A stretch of DNA of 64,000 nucleotides, from positions 1,178,878 through 1,242,877 of the forward strand of contig NW_003101664.1 of the NCBI RefSeq assembly GCF_000003855.2. The letters are read 5' to 3'. A program made the translations under genes and the position numbers. Below the pieces are notes generated by a model. That model ran no database searches and was not told the DNA's origin. It worked only from the letters and a program-made list of their open reading frames with translations. Each line of letters opens with the position of its first letter. The stretch's first letter is position 1. This stretch comes from Blastomyces gilchristii SLH14081 (taxonomy: Eukaryota; Ascomycota; Eurotiomycetes; Onygenales; Ajellomycetaceae). Positions 25,240 through 35,890 of the stretch are shown piece by piece.

Positions 25240-25988
25240 AGATTATTTATTCTTCTTACATCTTGATGATATCTGATATATCAACTAGGTCTAGTATCTT
25301 GGAATTCTGTATGTTTCTGATGTGACAGAGTCTTAGTGAGGCCATTTACTGACATCTGAGCTGTAAGCCCTTAATCAACTGTAATATCGCCGGATTGAAC
25401 ATGTTCTCAGAGCCAGCTTTCATATATATCAATGTGATAAAGCTTCATGATTATAGAGAAGTCTTTCTTCATAAGAATGTCAACAGTTTGATAATTATCA
25501 CATTGAATGCAGATCTTGTGACCAGGTTTAAATTGAATATGTTGAAAGAACCTATCTCATCAGATAGACTTCTTATCAGCTTATAAGATAGTAACAAGCT
25601 CAGCTTCTGTGATAGATGTAGTTATAATTAACTGTTTATTTAATTTTCAATCAACAGTCTCACTGAATAGTTTGAAGATATATTCTTATATAGAGTGATG
25701 ATTCAGATTATCTGTGAAAGAGACATAACTGACAGCTTCAATAATATCAGGTTTGAGATCAAGTTGTAGAGATCTGCTAATGTTATCATCATATTAAATA
25801 ATGAGATTCTTTATATCATATAAATAAGATATCATTCTATTAATCTCTGATGAGTGATGTTTCAATGAATTTGTCATGAATATAGCTAGTTTATTCACTG
25901 TATATGTGATATCAGAGTGAGTCATCATCACTGAGTAGATGCAGAAGCTGATATATTGTTAATAATAATGAATTTTTGCAGATATGAC
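25240..25988 (-). pseudogene. copia RT C-terminal part and RNase H (decayed, left piece)
   Basis: Read from right to left, the translation includes ITYTVNKLAIFMTNS near 25880 and MISYLYDIKN near 25820. These are the segments after the RT core in Ty1/copia, where families read DI-YAVN-L--FM-NP and LRYL-GTK. It continues to the RNase H end near the LTR. The reading frame resumes across the nested MITE/gypX block at 35891. Multiple stops are present. Confidence 0.72.
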
Positions 25989-26130
25989 TAGACTGGCCGC
26001 CGAGACCATGAATTTCACATTTAGTCTCATTTGATCTGGTCTCATACATTTCTTGACGTGAATCCCGCTGGGACTGGCTATTAAAAAAACATGTAACATG
26101 ACTATATATCAGATCTTAAAATGAAATCAT
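25989..26130 (+). mobile_element. MITE copy E, left part (split by gypX)
   Basis: Bases 1-142 of a MITE whose remainder is at 35515-35882. The 8-bp TSD GATATGAC is at 25981-25988 and again at 35883-35890. Joined minus the gypX TSD, the parts total 506 bp. Confidence 0.94.
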
Positions 26131-26314
26131 TGTGATTCAAAGGTTGCTTAAGCCAGCGTACGATTACAGGCGTACGCCGGCTTCTTATATATTGTAATAT
26201 CATACGCTAAATTAATTAGCGGCTGCTATGGCCCCTTTACACTTGTACGCGTATGCTAGTAGTTCAGAAGCGGCCGCGTTATTATCTGACAGTCATATGT
26301 TCTTCTGAACCACA
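26131..26314 (-). repeat. gypX 3' LTR
   Basis: In plus orientation it runs TGTGATTCAAAGG to CTGAACCACA, 184 bp. It contains an inverted repeat, AGCCAGCGTACG and CGTACGCCGGCT, around 26153-26184. A second one has arms GTTCAGAAG near 26264 and CTTCTGAAC near 26302. Confidence 0.93.
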
Positions 26315-26327
26315 TCCTCCCCCACCA
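26315..26327 (-). promoter_or_regulatory. gypX polypurine tract
   Basis: In element orientation this reads GGTGGGGGAGGA and directly abuts the 3' LTR. That is the position and composition of a plus-strand primer tract. Its run of G survives although GG pairs are depleted almost everywhere else. Confidence 0.8.
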
Positions 26328-26436
26328 GATTCAGTCACGCTCACATGACCATATCATACATCCTAGCTTCATGCGGATTAGCTTGCCACCAGCATTTCAT
26401 GATCATGTGGCCTATTTCTGATTCAGCTAGCATTCT

Positions 26437-27307
26437 GTGTACACTCTCACAAAGAAACTTCCACTATATTACATCACTCATTCACTAACTTTTCTCATTC
26501 TTCAATCATCATCTTCATCATCATTATCATCGAATGTCATCATCATCTCAGATTCCTACTTCTTCTCCTGTTCAACTCTTTCTATCTGTTCATCTATCAC
26601 ATTATATGCATTTCTGGCAATGGCTCCCTGTTCTCACAACAAGTGTTATTGTAGTACTCATATCAGGCAGTTCATTAGCAGTAAGTGTAACATGTTGTGA
26701 AATGTGATCAGGACTTGTTTATCTTCTAATGATTGTCAGAACAATGTATTATCATGAATGATGACATATCTTCTTCACCTTCTTATACACTTTTAACTGT
26801 TTCTTCTTCTTAGTGAGTTTCTGATTGTGTTTTCTGACACAATTTTACATGAACACAGATGCTGATATGTTTGTTTTTATTCATATAGAATCTTCATACA
26901 TTGACAGATTCATGTTCACTGATGATAGTGAACTCAATATTGAATCATTGATCAAGAACCTGAAGAACATGATAATAAAGAAATTGCCTGTGTCATGTGT
27001 GGCCAGGTCTTCTATGTCTCTTCCTGCTTCTTCTGTTTCTTTCTCTGCTGCTCTCTCTCAATCTTCTACACCTGCTTCTGTATCTGATTCTCCCACTTCT
27101 GCTACTTCTATTCCTGTGACTCTCACTCTCACTACTTCTACTCTCTCTGATTTTACTGTCTCTGCTTTCATTATCAGCTCTCCCTGTTTCAAGAAGATAT
27201 TGTGTAGACTTGATAAATCACATTTCTCAGCATATACACTTCTGTTCTTCTTGTCAACTCCTAGAACAATCTATTGTATGAAGACAGCATATGACATAAC
27301 TATCTAA
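26437..27307 (+). CDS. Antisense gene in gypX, 5' part: Ser/Thr-rich protein of unknown function
   Basis: Two open frames, 26437-26680 and 26816-27307, are joined in phase if the intron 26681-26813 is removed. It has a GTAAGT donor, TTAG acceptor, pyrimidine-rich end and TTAAC near 26794. The joined frame holds one TGA (26822-26824), in the context where Trp codons elsewhere have become TGA. The product begins MYTLTKKLPLYYITH. It has an acidic middle (SSYIDRFMFTDDSELNIES) and a long Ser/Thr/Pro-rich stretch at about 27000-27170. It lies downstream of integrase on the opposite strand to pol. I do not recognise a family. Low-complexity Ser codons resist stop formation, so openness alone is weak evidence; the in-phase intron is stronger. 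Confidence 0.4.
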
Positions 27308-27479
27308 AGCTCAGTTATGAACACTGATTATTACATTCATTTTAAATATTCATGATAAGATAATTATCTATTCATTTCAGAGAATCACTTCTCTCTTTAA
27401 CAGTGTTAAGATTGTAAGTCTTTTTCTTTTTCATCTTTTCTTTCTGATGCTGATTTTTCTGTTCTTAGAGAAAATTGTT

Positions 27480-28350
27480 ATGAGTTTTACTATGCATGAA
27501 GTTATGATGTTCACAGATATTAAGAAACTTTTTACAACTGTAAAGTTCAATATTATAGAAACATTCACTCTGATGAATTCCTTCAGAATGATAGATCTGT
27601 ATCAGCCTATTCTCTAGTATCTGTCATTCAACTTCATAATGCAGGCAAAAGATATCTGTGTTTTCAGAAATGAGAATACAGATGTCATACTCTTTTACAT
27701 CTGTGAATGTGAGGCTTGTACATCTTGTCTGAGATGTTATCATGGGAATGAGCTGTTTGCATACTGTATTCTACTTCCTGCATTTCTCTGTATCTCTCTC
27801 TCTCTTTCTGAGGAGCCTTATGTGTGTTGTAATTGCATGTACAACTCTAAGGCCAGTGAGTGTTCATTCAGTAACTGTTCTCATCTCTGATTTTTTGATT
27901 TTTGTATGCTAACAATAGTTCTTAGTTACTCTGGTGTCAGAGGTCATTCTAATCAAAGATGACAACACTGCAGAGACTACTCTCTTTCATTCTCAAGCTT
28001 CTCTTATTGCTTTCTCTCTCTCTTCTGTGAAGAAGATTGTGTGCATACTGAGTTGTAAGCATTCAGTCCTGAGTGACTTCTGCTATCATTTGTCTGATTC
28101 TGCATCTTCTTCTTCTTCTGTTTCTTTCATCTCTGTCTCTTCTGCCCTGGCTTCTAGTCCTGTGAGTCCTGCACTCTTCTTCAATTTCTCTACACATATG
28201 CATGCGCATTTCTATATTGGCATTCCAGTCAATCTTGTGATAAATGACATTAATGTCATACACAGAGTGATAGAGAAATCAGAGACATGCATAGCATTGT
28301 TGCAAGAGCAGCTTGCAGCTCTTGAATTTCTTACAGATCTTGAGTTTTGA
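27480..28350 (+). CDS. Antisense gene in gypX, 3' part: Cys-rich and helical C-terminus
   Basis: An open frame runs 27480-27855 with one TAG at 27615. A predicted intron starts at 27856 (GTGAGT) and ends at 27925 or 27940, with a perfect CTAAC branch site at 27909-27913. Either acceptor joins in phase to the frame ending at 28350. The product has a dense Cys cluster (CECEACTSCLRC, then YVCCNC and SECSFSNC), suggesting metal binding. It is followed by a Ser-rich linker and a helical end (RVIEKSETCIALLQEQLAALEF). I could not solve the join to the 5' part (between about 27276 and 27480), so gene structure is incomplete. Function is unknown. Confidence 0.45.
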
Positions 28351-29350
28351 GATTTCCTTTGTTTTTGACATTTTTCAAGTGGCGTGGCATTGAAAATAAA
28401 TTAAATATGTGATATATGAAAATGAATGAGATGTGTATGATAATATTTGTCTTTTATAGCTGACTCTTACAGTTGATAATCAATTCATTATCTCTATTCT
28501 TTTCTTACACTTTTTCTTTATCTGCTAGTCACTACTCTTACATGACCTCTATATAATACAGTGTTTAATGACTAGGTTCAGCAGCTTCCATCTTTTGTGA
28601 TTCTGTCTCATATATTATACTGTCTCTCTTCACCTACTCAGATCACTACAGTGAACAGCTCATTGAAACTAATCTTATCTGATCTCTGAGCATTCTCAGA
28701 GATTGAGATGACTTGGTCTCATATATCTGTGAATGTTTCAGATAGTTCATCCTCTGTGATCTCTGTGATTGAACTGGTGTAAATAGTTGAATTTAACTCT
28801 GAATTTCTTTTTCTTCTGTGATCTGACTCATGTGCAAGTCTGCTGCTCTGAGACTGCTCTTTGCTGTATTACACCTGCTGTCTGCAGTGCATTATTATAC
28901 AATCAGCTACAGTCTCATCACATATTGAAGTGTAATGTTCACCTGATTTCTTCATTACTTCTCATTCTTTTCTTATAATTATGAAAAGATCAGAATAAGT
29001 GAGATCATCTGATTTATAAGTGTCTATAATTTCTCTTACTTTGTAAGACTTTTTAATTATAAGTCTCTTCTTTTTCAACACTGACAATAGTGCTGTAGAT
29101 AATCATAATTCACTTGAGTCTTATATCTTTGCTTTCATAAGTCATGAATCATTGATTAAGTTGTGTAAGATCTGTTCCTCTGATTCTTTCAATACATACA
29201 TTCTCAGAGAATGTGATTTGAGTATTTTATATAACTCAAATCATCTAGATTGAAACTTCTCAGAACTCTCATTGTATATAAGAACTTACATTCTCATCTT
29301 AAGACTCAATTTCTTAACAAGTGAGCCTTGTATTCTCTTCAATTGAATTG
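28351..29350. other. gypX non-coding stretch between antisense gene and integrase
   Basis: This AT-rich sequence lies at the convergent 3' ends of pol (minus) and the antisense frames (plus). A 63-codon plus-strand frame at 28787-28978 shows no recognisable feature. I see nothing else in it. Confidence 0.4.
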
Positions 29351-30420
29351 CTCAGTTCAGAAGTAACTCATTAGCTTTTGTATGTGTGTGACTGATCTCT
29401 TTCAATCTTGATTCTGCATTCACAACTGTTGCATCTGCAACTGCTACTGCTGTGTCTGTAACTGCTGTTTCTGCTGTATTCACAACTGCTGTTCTTGCTG
29501 CATTCATAACTACTTCCTTTCTCACCTTTTCTGAAGCATTCTCCGGGATGCACGGATGCAATTCATACAACAGGTAGAATGGTGAATACTTGAAGACTGC
29601 ATGCTGTTGAATCTGCATGATCAACAGCACCTGTCTGAGATATTCATCTCATAGTCTCATAGGCTTACTCACTAGATATTTTGTCAGCATGTTGCTCAAG
29701 ATTTCATTCAAGTGTTTCATCTTCCTGTTCATCCGCAGATGATATAGCATTGTTCTACAATGTCTTGTCTGTAACTGGCTCATAAAATGCCTCACTACTT
29801 CTTCTACAAGGTTCACACTGTTATCAGTTAGAATCTCACACAGCATTTCATAGTTGACATAGATCTTATCATGTAGAAACTTCATCATCACCTTCTCTGT
29901 CATCTCTGAAACTGCTTTTGTGACTGGCCAGCTAGTAGTGTAATCAATAGCAGTGATTATTCATTGATTTTCATTTAATATTTATGACAATATGTCTATG
30001 AGATTCATCTCTCATCATTTGAATGATTGTATTATACACTTCATCTGATGTTGTACTTTCTTGCATTCTAACCCTTTCTTAGATTCTTTTGTGACCTGAC
30101 AATTCAGGCACTTGTGAGTGTATATCTGAATGTCCTCAGTCATGCTTGATCAGTATACTCTTGATTTGAGTATACTCATGAGTCCAGGGCTTTCTAAGTG
30201 ACTGAATTCCTTGTGCATGCAAGTCATCAAGTCATGTCTAAATAAAGATTTTAGATAGAGAGCTTCTATATATTCTAGATCACAGTAAAGCATAATATTG
30301 TTTTTATTTCTCAATTTTTCCAGCTTGAAGTTCAGAAGCATCTCTTCTACTACTCTCATAAAATGCTTATCATCTGACATCTTGTCATTCTTCAAGTGAG
30401 AGATCATGATGTTCACTCAT
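29350..30420 (-). pseudogene. gypX integrase (decayed)
   Basis: Read leftward, this has a zinc-binding N-terminal part (HLESPGLMSILKSRVY, then CLNCQV near 30110). The core follows, with AIDYTTSWPVTK near 29945 (first Asp), REILTDN-type sequence CEILTDNSVNL near 29830 (second Asp) and MNRKMKHLNEIL near 29720. In the last segment the usual catalytic Glu position appears to be Lys. A C-terminal stretch, YSPFYLLYELHP, near 29575 is typical of fungal Ty3/gypsy integrases. Open pieces are 30416-30150, 29903-29649 and 29630-29352; stops separate them. Confidence 0.8.
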
Positions 30421-30569
30421 TCTGATTCCTTGCATTCTCTCAGCATGTTTAATATAAACATCTCTTGTGCCTGGTTCACAGAACTCTCACTCATGAAATC
30501 AGGTCTGTAACTGATTATGTCAAGCATTACAGTATCTGATCTCTTTCAGTATTTAATATGAAGATTGTA

Positions 30570-32619
30570 TGCTTAGAACTTCAAGATTCAATGTGCTAAG
30601 TGTTTGAAAGGTTTTGTTATTAATTATAGATAGATGAGGCTTTTGTGATCTGTGATCACTGTTGTTATATACCTGTTGTCAATATATCTATTTTACAACA
30701 CCAGTGCATGCTTGATCACTAGCAATTTCTTTTCATACACTGAGTAATTGGGCTCAGCGCCTGATAGTTCTCTACTATCATACATTATCAGATGCAGCTT
30801 GCTGTTCTTACTCATCTGTAGAAGAGCGCCTCTGATAGCTCATTCAGATGCATTCATCTCAATGTAGAAAGATTTATCACAATCTGATTGAATAAGCACT
30901 GAGAATGTTATTATATATTCTCTCAGTGTGAGAAAAGCCTCTTCACATACAGTATTTCAGATAATTGAATGAAACTTCTTCTTTTGCAGATTTATATTCA
31001 TTTCTCTTAAGAGATCTGAGAGTGATGCAGATATTCATGCAAAATCCTTGATAAATCTGCAGTAGTATGAGACTAACTCAAGAAACTGTTGTACATGATG
31101 TACATTTCTTAACCACAGTCAATTCACTATAATATTCAATTTCTCTGAAATGAGGTGTATACAGTCATCACTCACTACATGTTCTATGAACTCCAACTCT
31201 TTCATTTCAAACACACACTTGATTGATTTGATATAGAGCTTATGCTCTGTCAGAGTTATAAGCACTTCATCAAGATACTTCAGATATTCATTGTATGAGT
31301 TTGAAAAGACTAGAATATTATTGAGATATATGAGGCATGAGATTTCATTCTGTTTATAAAGAATTGTATTCATCATCATTTGAAAGATGACAGATGCATT
31401 TGTCAGACTGAATAATATTATCAGAAATTCAAACTTCTCTCATTGTATATTAAATGCAGTTCACAGAACTGACAGTTTATCTACACAGATCTGTCAGTAT
31501 TCTGAGAGAAGATTAATCTTCAATAGATATTAAGTGTTTCCAACTGTATTCAACTGTTATTGAATTCATGGCAGTGAATATTCATTCTTGATCATAAGCT
31601 TGTTGAGTGCTTGATAATTGATACATATTCATCACTTCTCACTCACCTTTTTCATGAATAGAACTGGAAAGCCTCACATGCTTGATGAGAATTATATAAG
31701 ATCATGTTCTAGAAGGTCTGTGATCTGATACTTCTGTTCTTTGAGATGTGTTTGTGACAGGGGGTACACATTCTGGTTGACTGGTTTTGCATCCTCTGTG
31801 TCAATTAGACTGACCGTGTGACCGTGTCTGGGACCAGGACCAGATTTTTTGATAGTCCCATTACCAATTCGACCGATCCCATTACACGGTTTTAACATTC
31901 AATAGTAGTTCCATACTGTCCCAGTGGGACTTACGTTCTACTCTTGTCACATTTTCCAAATGGGACCATGATTTCCACTTCTCAATTTAAATTATTTTTA
32001 TTGCTTTAAATGACTTTAAATCTCATTTGAGCGTTACCAAAAAGCGTTACTTTTTAAAAAATTAAAAATAGTCTAAAAAAAACCTTAAAATGTCTAAAAA
32101 TAGTAACTTTATGCCAAGAATGGGACTAAATGAGACCAAATGGGACCACTTTCTCATTTTTTTCAAGTCATGGTTCCATTTTAAGATCTCATATATGGTC
32201 ACTTTGCATGTTTTTTTAATGACTAGTCCCAGCGGGATTCACGCCAAGAAATGTATGGGACCAGACTAAATGGGATCAAACATGAAATTCATGGTCCCAG
32301 CGGCCAGTCTAGTGTCAATCTCATATACAAATTCTCATTCTGATGACAATTCTGATGAAAGATCTGTTTAAAAGATCTTTCTATACTTCTTCAGAAGCTT
32401 CTTCATACACTTATTCTCCTGCTTATCTTTTATCTTGATTTCCTTCACTTCTGAGTTCTGTATGACATATAGAATGCTTTCAGATGAGGTCTTGTGAATC
32501 ATTCTCTTTGCTTGTTAATATATAAGCAGATTTAATCCTTCTATATCAGAGATGTGAAATGTCCTTCTCATATCAGTTGGTAGAATTGTATGAATCATTT
32601 TCTTTCTATCAGTTAACTG
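30570..32619 (-). pseudogene. gypX reverse transcriptase and RNase H (decayed, split by MITE F)
   Basis: The upstream linker and RT start lie at 32619-32312. After MITE F, RT resumes at 31805 (the 68-codon piece 31898-31692 straddles the junction). Motifs read leftward: YVSIINH-ALN near 31615, TNASVIFQ near 31400 and YLNNILVFS near 31310 (family YLDDILVFS, one Asp mutated). RNase H follows with IEMNASE near 30855 and TVITDHKSLIYL near 30640 (family TDHKSL). A reading gap from two nested MITEs and several stops inactivate it. Confidence 0.8.
31806..32311 (-). mobile_element. MITE copy F (well preserved)
   Basis: This is a 506-bp copy with an exact 8-bp TSD, GTGTCAAT (31798-31805 and 32312-32319). 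Many GGGACC/GGTCCC motifs and CpG sites remain, so it is among the least mutated copies and a good guide to the ancestral sequence. Confidence 0.95.
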
Positions 32620-33117
32620 TAGACTGACCGTGTCTGGGACCAGGACCAGATTTTTTGATAGTTTCATTACCAATTCGACCGATCCCATTACACGGTTTTA
32701 ACATTCAATAGTAGTCCCATACTGTCCCAGTGGGACTTACTGTCTACTCTTGTCACATTTTCCAAATGGGACCATGATTTCCACTTCTCAATTTAAATTA
32801 TTTTTATTGCTTTAAATGACTTTAAATCTCATTTGAGCGTTACCAAAAAGCGTTACTTTTTAAAAAATTAAAAATAGTCTAAAAAAAACCTTAAAATGTC
32901 TAAAAATAGTAACTTTATGCCAAGAATGAGACTAAATAGAACCAAATGGAACCACTTTCTCATTTTTTTCAAGTCATGGTTCCATTTTAAGATCTCATAT
33001 ATGATCACTTTGCATGTTTTTTTAATGACTAGTCCCAGCGGGATTCACGCCAAGAAATGTATGGGACCAGACCAAATGGGACCAAATGTGAAATTCATGG
33101 TCCCGGCGGCCAGTCTA
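32620..33117 (-). mobile_element. MITE copy G (well preserved, 8-bp terminal deletion)
   Basis: This 498-bp copy has an exact 8-bp TSD, GTTAACTG (32612-32619 and 33118-33125). Next to one terminus it has one GTGACC unit where other copies have two, which accounts for the 8-bp difference in length. Confidence 0.95.
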
Positions 33118-33125
33118 GTTAACTG

Positions 33126-35330
33126 TATATGACATATACGCCATTGAATCTGCAGATTGAACCTTTGAAACTAATCAAGTCTGAGAATAAGATTGTATTT
33201 TATGTTCTGCAGCTCTTGTGCTCAAATATAGCAAGATCATTCTCTGAAGTGCAAGAGAACTCTTACTTTTACAGATGATATCAAATATCAGTTATCAGAT
33301 AATCTTATGTATCAGGGATTCTTCTCTCAGTGAACCTCTTTCAATCTTCAGATCATATAATTATTAATATATTGTATAGAAGCTTCTGTATCTGCTAACA
33401 CTTTTGCAGCCATCTCTCAATTCTTACTCAAGTGTCCTCTATACATTAACATTTCAGGTCTTAAGGTATTCAGATGAGTGTTCACTTCATTCTCATCTAC
33501 ACCTCAGTTAGAAGCCTGCTTTCTCTTGATATTCACAGAATTCAGAGAGTCATCTAACATGAGCATCTCTTTCACTTTGAAGGCTTTTCATAGAATATCA
33601 GCAAGTGTCTTCAAGCTCACTGATTCTGCTAGTTTTTTAACTCTCTTGCTTCTCTTGACTGTGCACACTGAGTGTAATCTTTTATATCATGATTTTGACA
33701 TTTATAGTTGAAGCAAGTTCAATGCTCATAACATTAAGGTTTTCACTCAGAGAATCTCTTTTTCAGAGGATTCAGTGCTTTAGTGATAGTATTCAGATCT
33801 AGATTCATTATATTCAGATGTATGACTTGTGTTGTAGAAGTCTGATTATCTGTTCTCTGTTGAGATATACTCAATTACAGTATTTTCTGTCACAATTGAC
33901 TTGCTTGTTTTCATACAATGAGAATGTTGTATGCTTTCTTCACTGTATCTGACTGTGAGGTTAAGCATTTTCATTCTACTCTCAACTCAGGTGTAAGATC
34001 ATGAATAAAGATCTATAAACAGAAAGATGTTAGAAGCTCTTCATTCAATACAAGATAGTATAAGCTGAAGTGTGTGAAGTATAATGTAAGATCACTCACT
34101 TGTCTACACTCAGTGAAGTGTTCATAATGCTTGTCTCACACATTCACTTTCTCAAAGTTATGCAAGATTCATTTGGAAAACTCATTCCATGTTCATGGAA
34201 ATAAATATCACTCTGAGTCTGTGAGGTTCATCTTTTCATCAGTCATTCATAATGACTTCACTTTTCTGTGTAGAAATACAGCAGATCTTAAGACTTGTTG
34301 AAATTTCATTAACTGCCTGTCTGTGAGTTCATGTTCAATTTGATAATATGATCACATCTGACTTAGCCAGCTGATTGCAGCATCATTTTTTCAGTCACTA
34401 TTGAAGCTTAATAACTTCAGCAGATCTCTCAGCTTGATGTATTTCATGCTCAGATTCTCATTCTGCACAGCAGTCTCTGATGATGTGTATACTTCTGAAG
34501 AGATTGTAAACAATCATGATGAGATCTTCAGGTTCAGTGTAGTCACCTATCTGTGTAAACATTCAATCTCCTGCTGCAGGCCTGAGATCTGGTTTTCTCT
34601 ATCTTTATTGATGATGGTAATTGCATCAGTGAAGCTCTTCATAGTAAATGCTTGATCTGCAGTGAATGCCAATTGTTGTTTAACTTCTGTCTCAGCCTGC
34701 CACTGTGTATGCAAGACCTCAATCTCATTTAGAATTCTCATACATGTACAGAGCTTCAATTTCAGTTCAGTGATCTCAGCTGCTTTTCTTACTGCTTCAA
34801 GTAAATCCTCTGAGAGGTTCTGCATATCTTCCAGTTCAGGTAGCAGAGAAGAGTGTTGTTCATATCAGCTAGAAGAGATATTCATTTCAGTGATTTCTCA
34901 TTGATTATATGATGTCTATTATTATATTGCTGTATCATTATATCACTATATTATTCTATCACTATATCATTATATTGCTATATCATTATATGATTTCTGT
35001 TATCATTGTACAACTCTGGTGATGATCACCCTCTTCTTTTATTCTTCTTTTAAGTAGGGAGCAGACTTCTTTGAATCTAGTTCACTGCTCTCATTCTCTT
35101 TCTCACACCTCATTCATTCGCCTATGTGGCATTCATCTGAGTGTGAAGTTTTCCTTCAACAAGTGAAGCAGCATCAATCAGATGCTCTTTCACTCATCAC
35201 TCTTTGTATACTATCTTTTGAGACATTCTAGGACCACACTGACATGATAACTATGAATTGTTTCATAGATGGAATTATCATGTCCTGGAGAAGCCTGCAC
35301 TTCTCACTGGTTTTTAGACATGCTATCAGA
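33126..35330 (-). pseudogene. gypX gag region and upstream pol linker (decayed)
   Basis: A 92-codon open piece at 34825-34547 is helical and Glu/Lys/Gln-rich (a likely coiled coil). Downstream segments resemble a Ty3/gypsy gag capsid (LSQM-SYYQIEHELTD near 34340, WNEFSKRILHNFEKV near 34180). A partial zinc knuckle, CFNYKCQNHDIKD, lies near 33700. The protease would lie between the knuckle and RT, about 33500-33126, but I could not recognise its active site. Short plus-strand frames over this region are shadows. Multiple stops are present. Confidence 0.65.
34925..34995 (+). repeat. Short AT-rich tandem repeat
   Basis: These are imperfect repeats of about 10 bp based on TATATCATTA/TATATCACTA, near the 5' end of gypX gag. 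They are probably slippage-derived. Confidence 0.7.
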
Positions 35331-35514
35331 TATGATTCAAAGGTTGCTTAAGCCAGTGTATGATTACAGGCGTACGCCGGCTTCTTATATATTGTAATAT
35401 CATACGCTAAATTAATTAGCGGCCGCTATGACCCCTTTACACTTGTACGCGTACGCTAGCAGTTCGGAAGCGGCCGCGTTATTATCCGACGGTCGTACGT
35501 TCTTCCGAACCACA
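35331..35514 (-). repeat. gypX 5' LTR (CpG-rich)
   Basis: In plus orientation it runs TATGATTCAAAGG to CCGAACCACA, 184 bp. It is better preserved than the 3' LTR, with two GCGGCCGC palindromes and several CGTACG motifs. An inverted repeat has arms GTTCGGAAG near 35463 and CTTCCGAAC near 35502. Confidence 0.93.
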
Positions 35515-35882
35515 TCATGACTTGAAAAAAATGAGAAAGTGATCTCATTTGATCTCATTTAGTCTCATTCATGGCATAAAGTGACTATTTTTAGACATTT
35601 TAAGGTTTGTTTTAGACTATTTTTAATTTTTTAAAAAGTAATGCTTTTTGATAACACTCAAATAAGATTTAAAGTCATTTAAAGTAATAAAAATAATTTA
35701 AATTGAGAAGTGAAAATCATGATCTCATTTGAAAAATGTGATAAGAGTAGACAGTAAGTCTCACTGAGACAGTATGAGACTACTATCTAATGTTAAAACC
35801 ATGTAATGGGATCAGTTGAATTGATAATGAGACTATCAAAAAATCTGGTCCTGGTCTCAGACACGGTCACACGGTCAGTCTA
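35515..35882 (+). mobile_element. MITE copy E, right part
   Basis: This is the continuation of the MITE at 25989-26130 after the gypX insertion, ending CAGTCTA. The flank GATATGAC repeats the left TSD exactly. Confidence 0.94.
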
Positions 35883-35890
35883 GATATGAC

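Larger units (their letters stand above)
26131..35514 (-). mobile_element. gypX: 9.4-kb Ty3/gypsy element with an extra antisense gene
   Basis: Direct 184-bp LTRs (26131-26314 and 35331-35514) flank the element. A short TSD (TCAT, possibly ATCAT) lies within MITE copy E. Coding is on the minus strand: gag about 35290-33400, RT about 32620-31050, RNase H about 30900-30570 and integrase about 30420-29350. About 3 kb more follows before the 3' LTR, with plus-strand open frames at 26437-28350. Two MITEs (31806-32311 and 32620-33117) are nested in pol; without them the element is about 8.36 kb. CC/GG are better retained in places than in gypA or gypC, consistent with a younger insertion. Confidence 0.92.

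Noticed and set aside
26251..26314. Vector or linker contamination because of GCGGCCGC (NotI-like) sites
   Set aside because: The sites lie inside a 184-bp LTR present twice with TSD, plus a mutated third copy at 22689; they are natural.
28063..28263. Arg-rich 66-codon minus-strand frame as part of gypX pol
   Set aside because: It is the complement of the Ser-codon-rich part of the plus-strand gene; it has no pol similarity and no continuation.
32896..33132. A 78-codon plus-strand frame
   Set aside because: It lies almost wholly in MITE copy G; the equivalent frames in other copies are not conserved.
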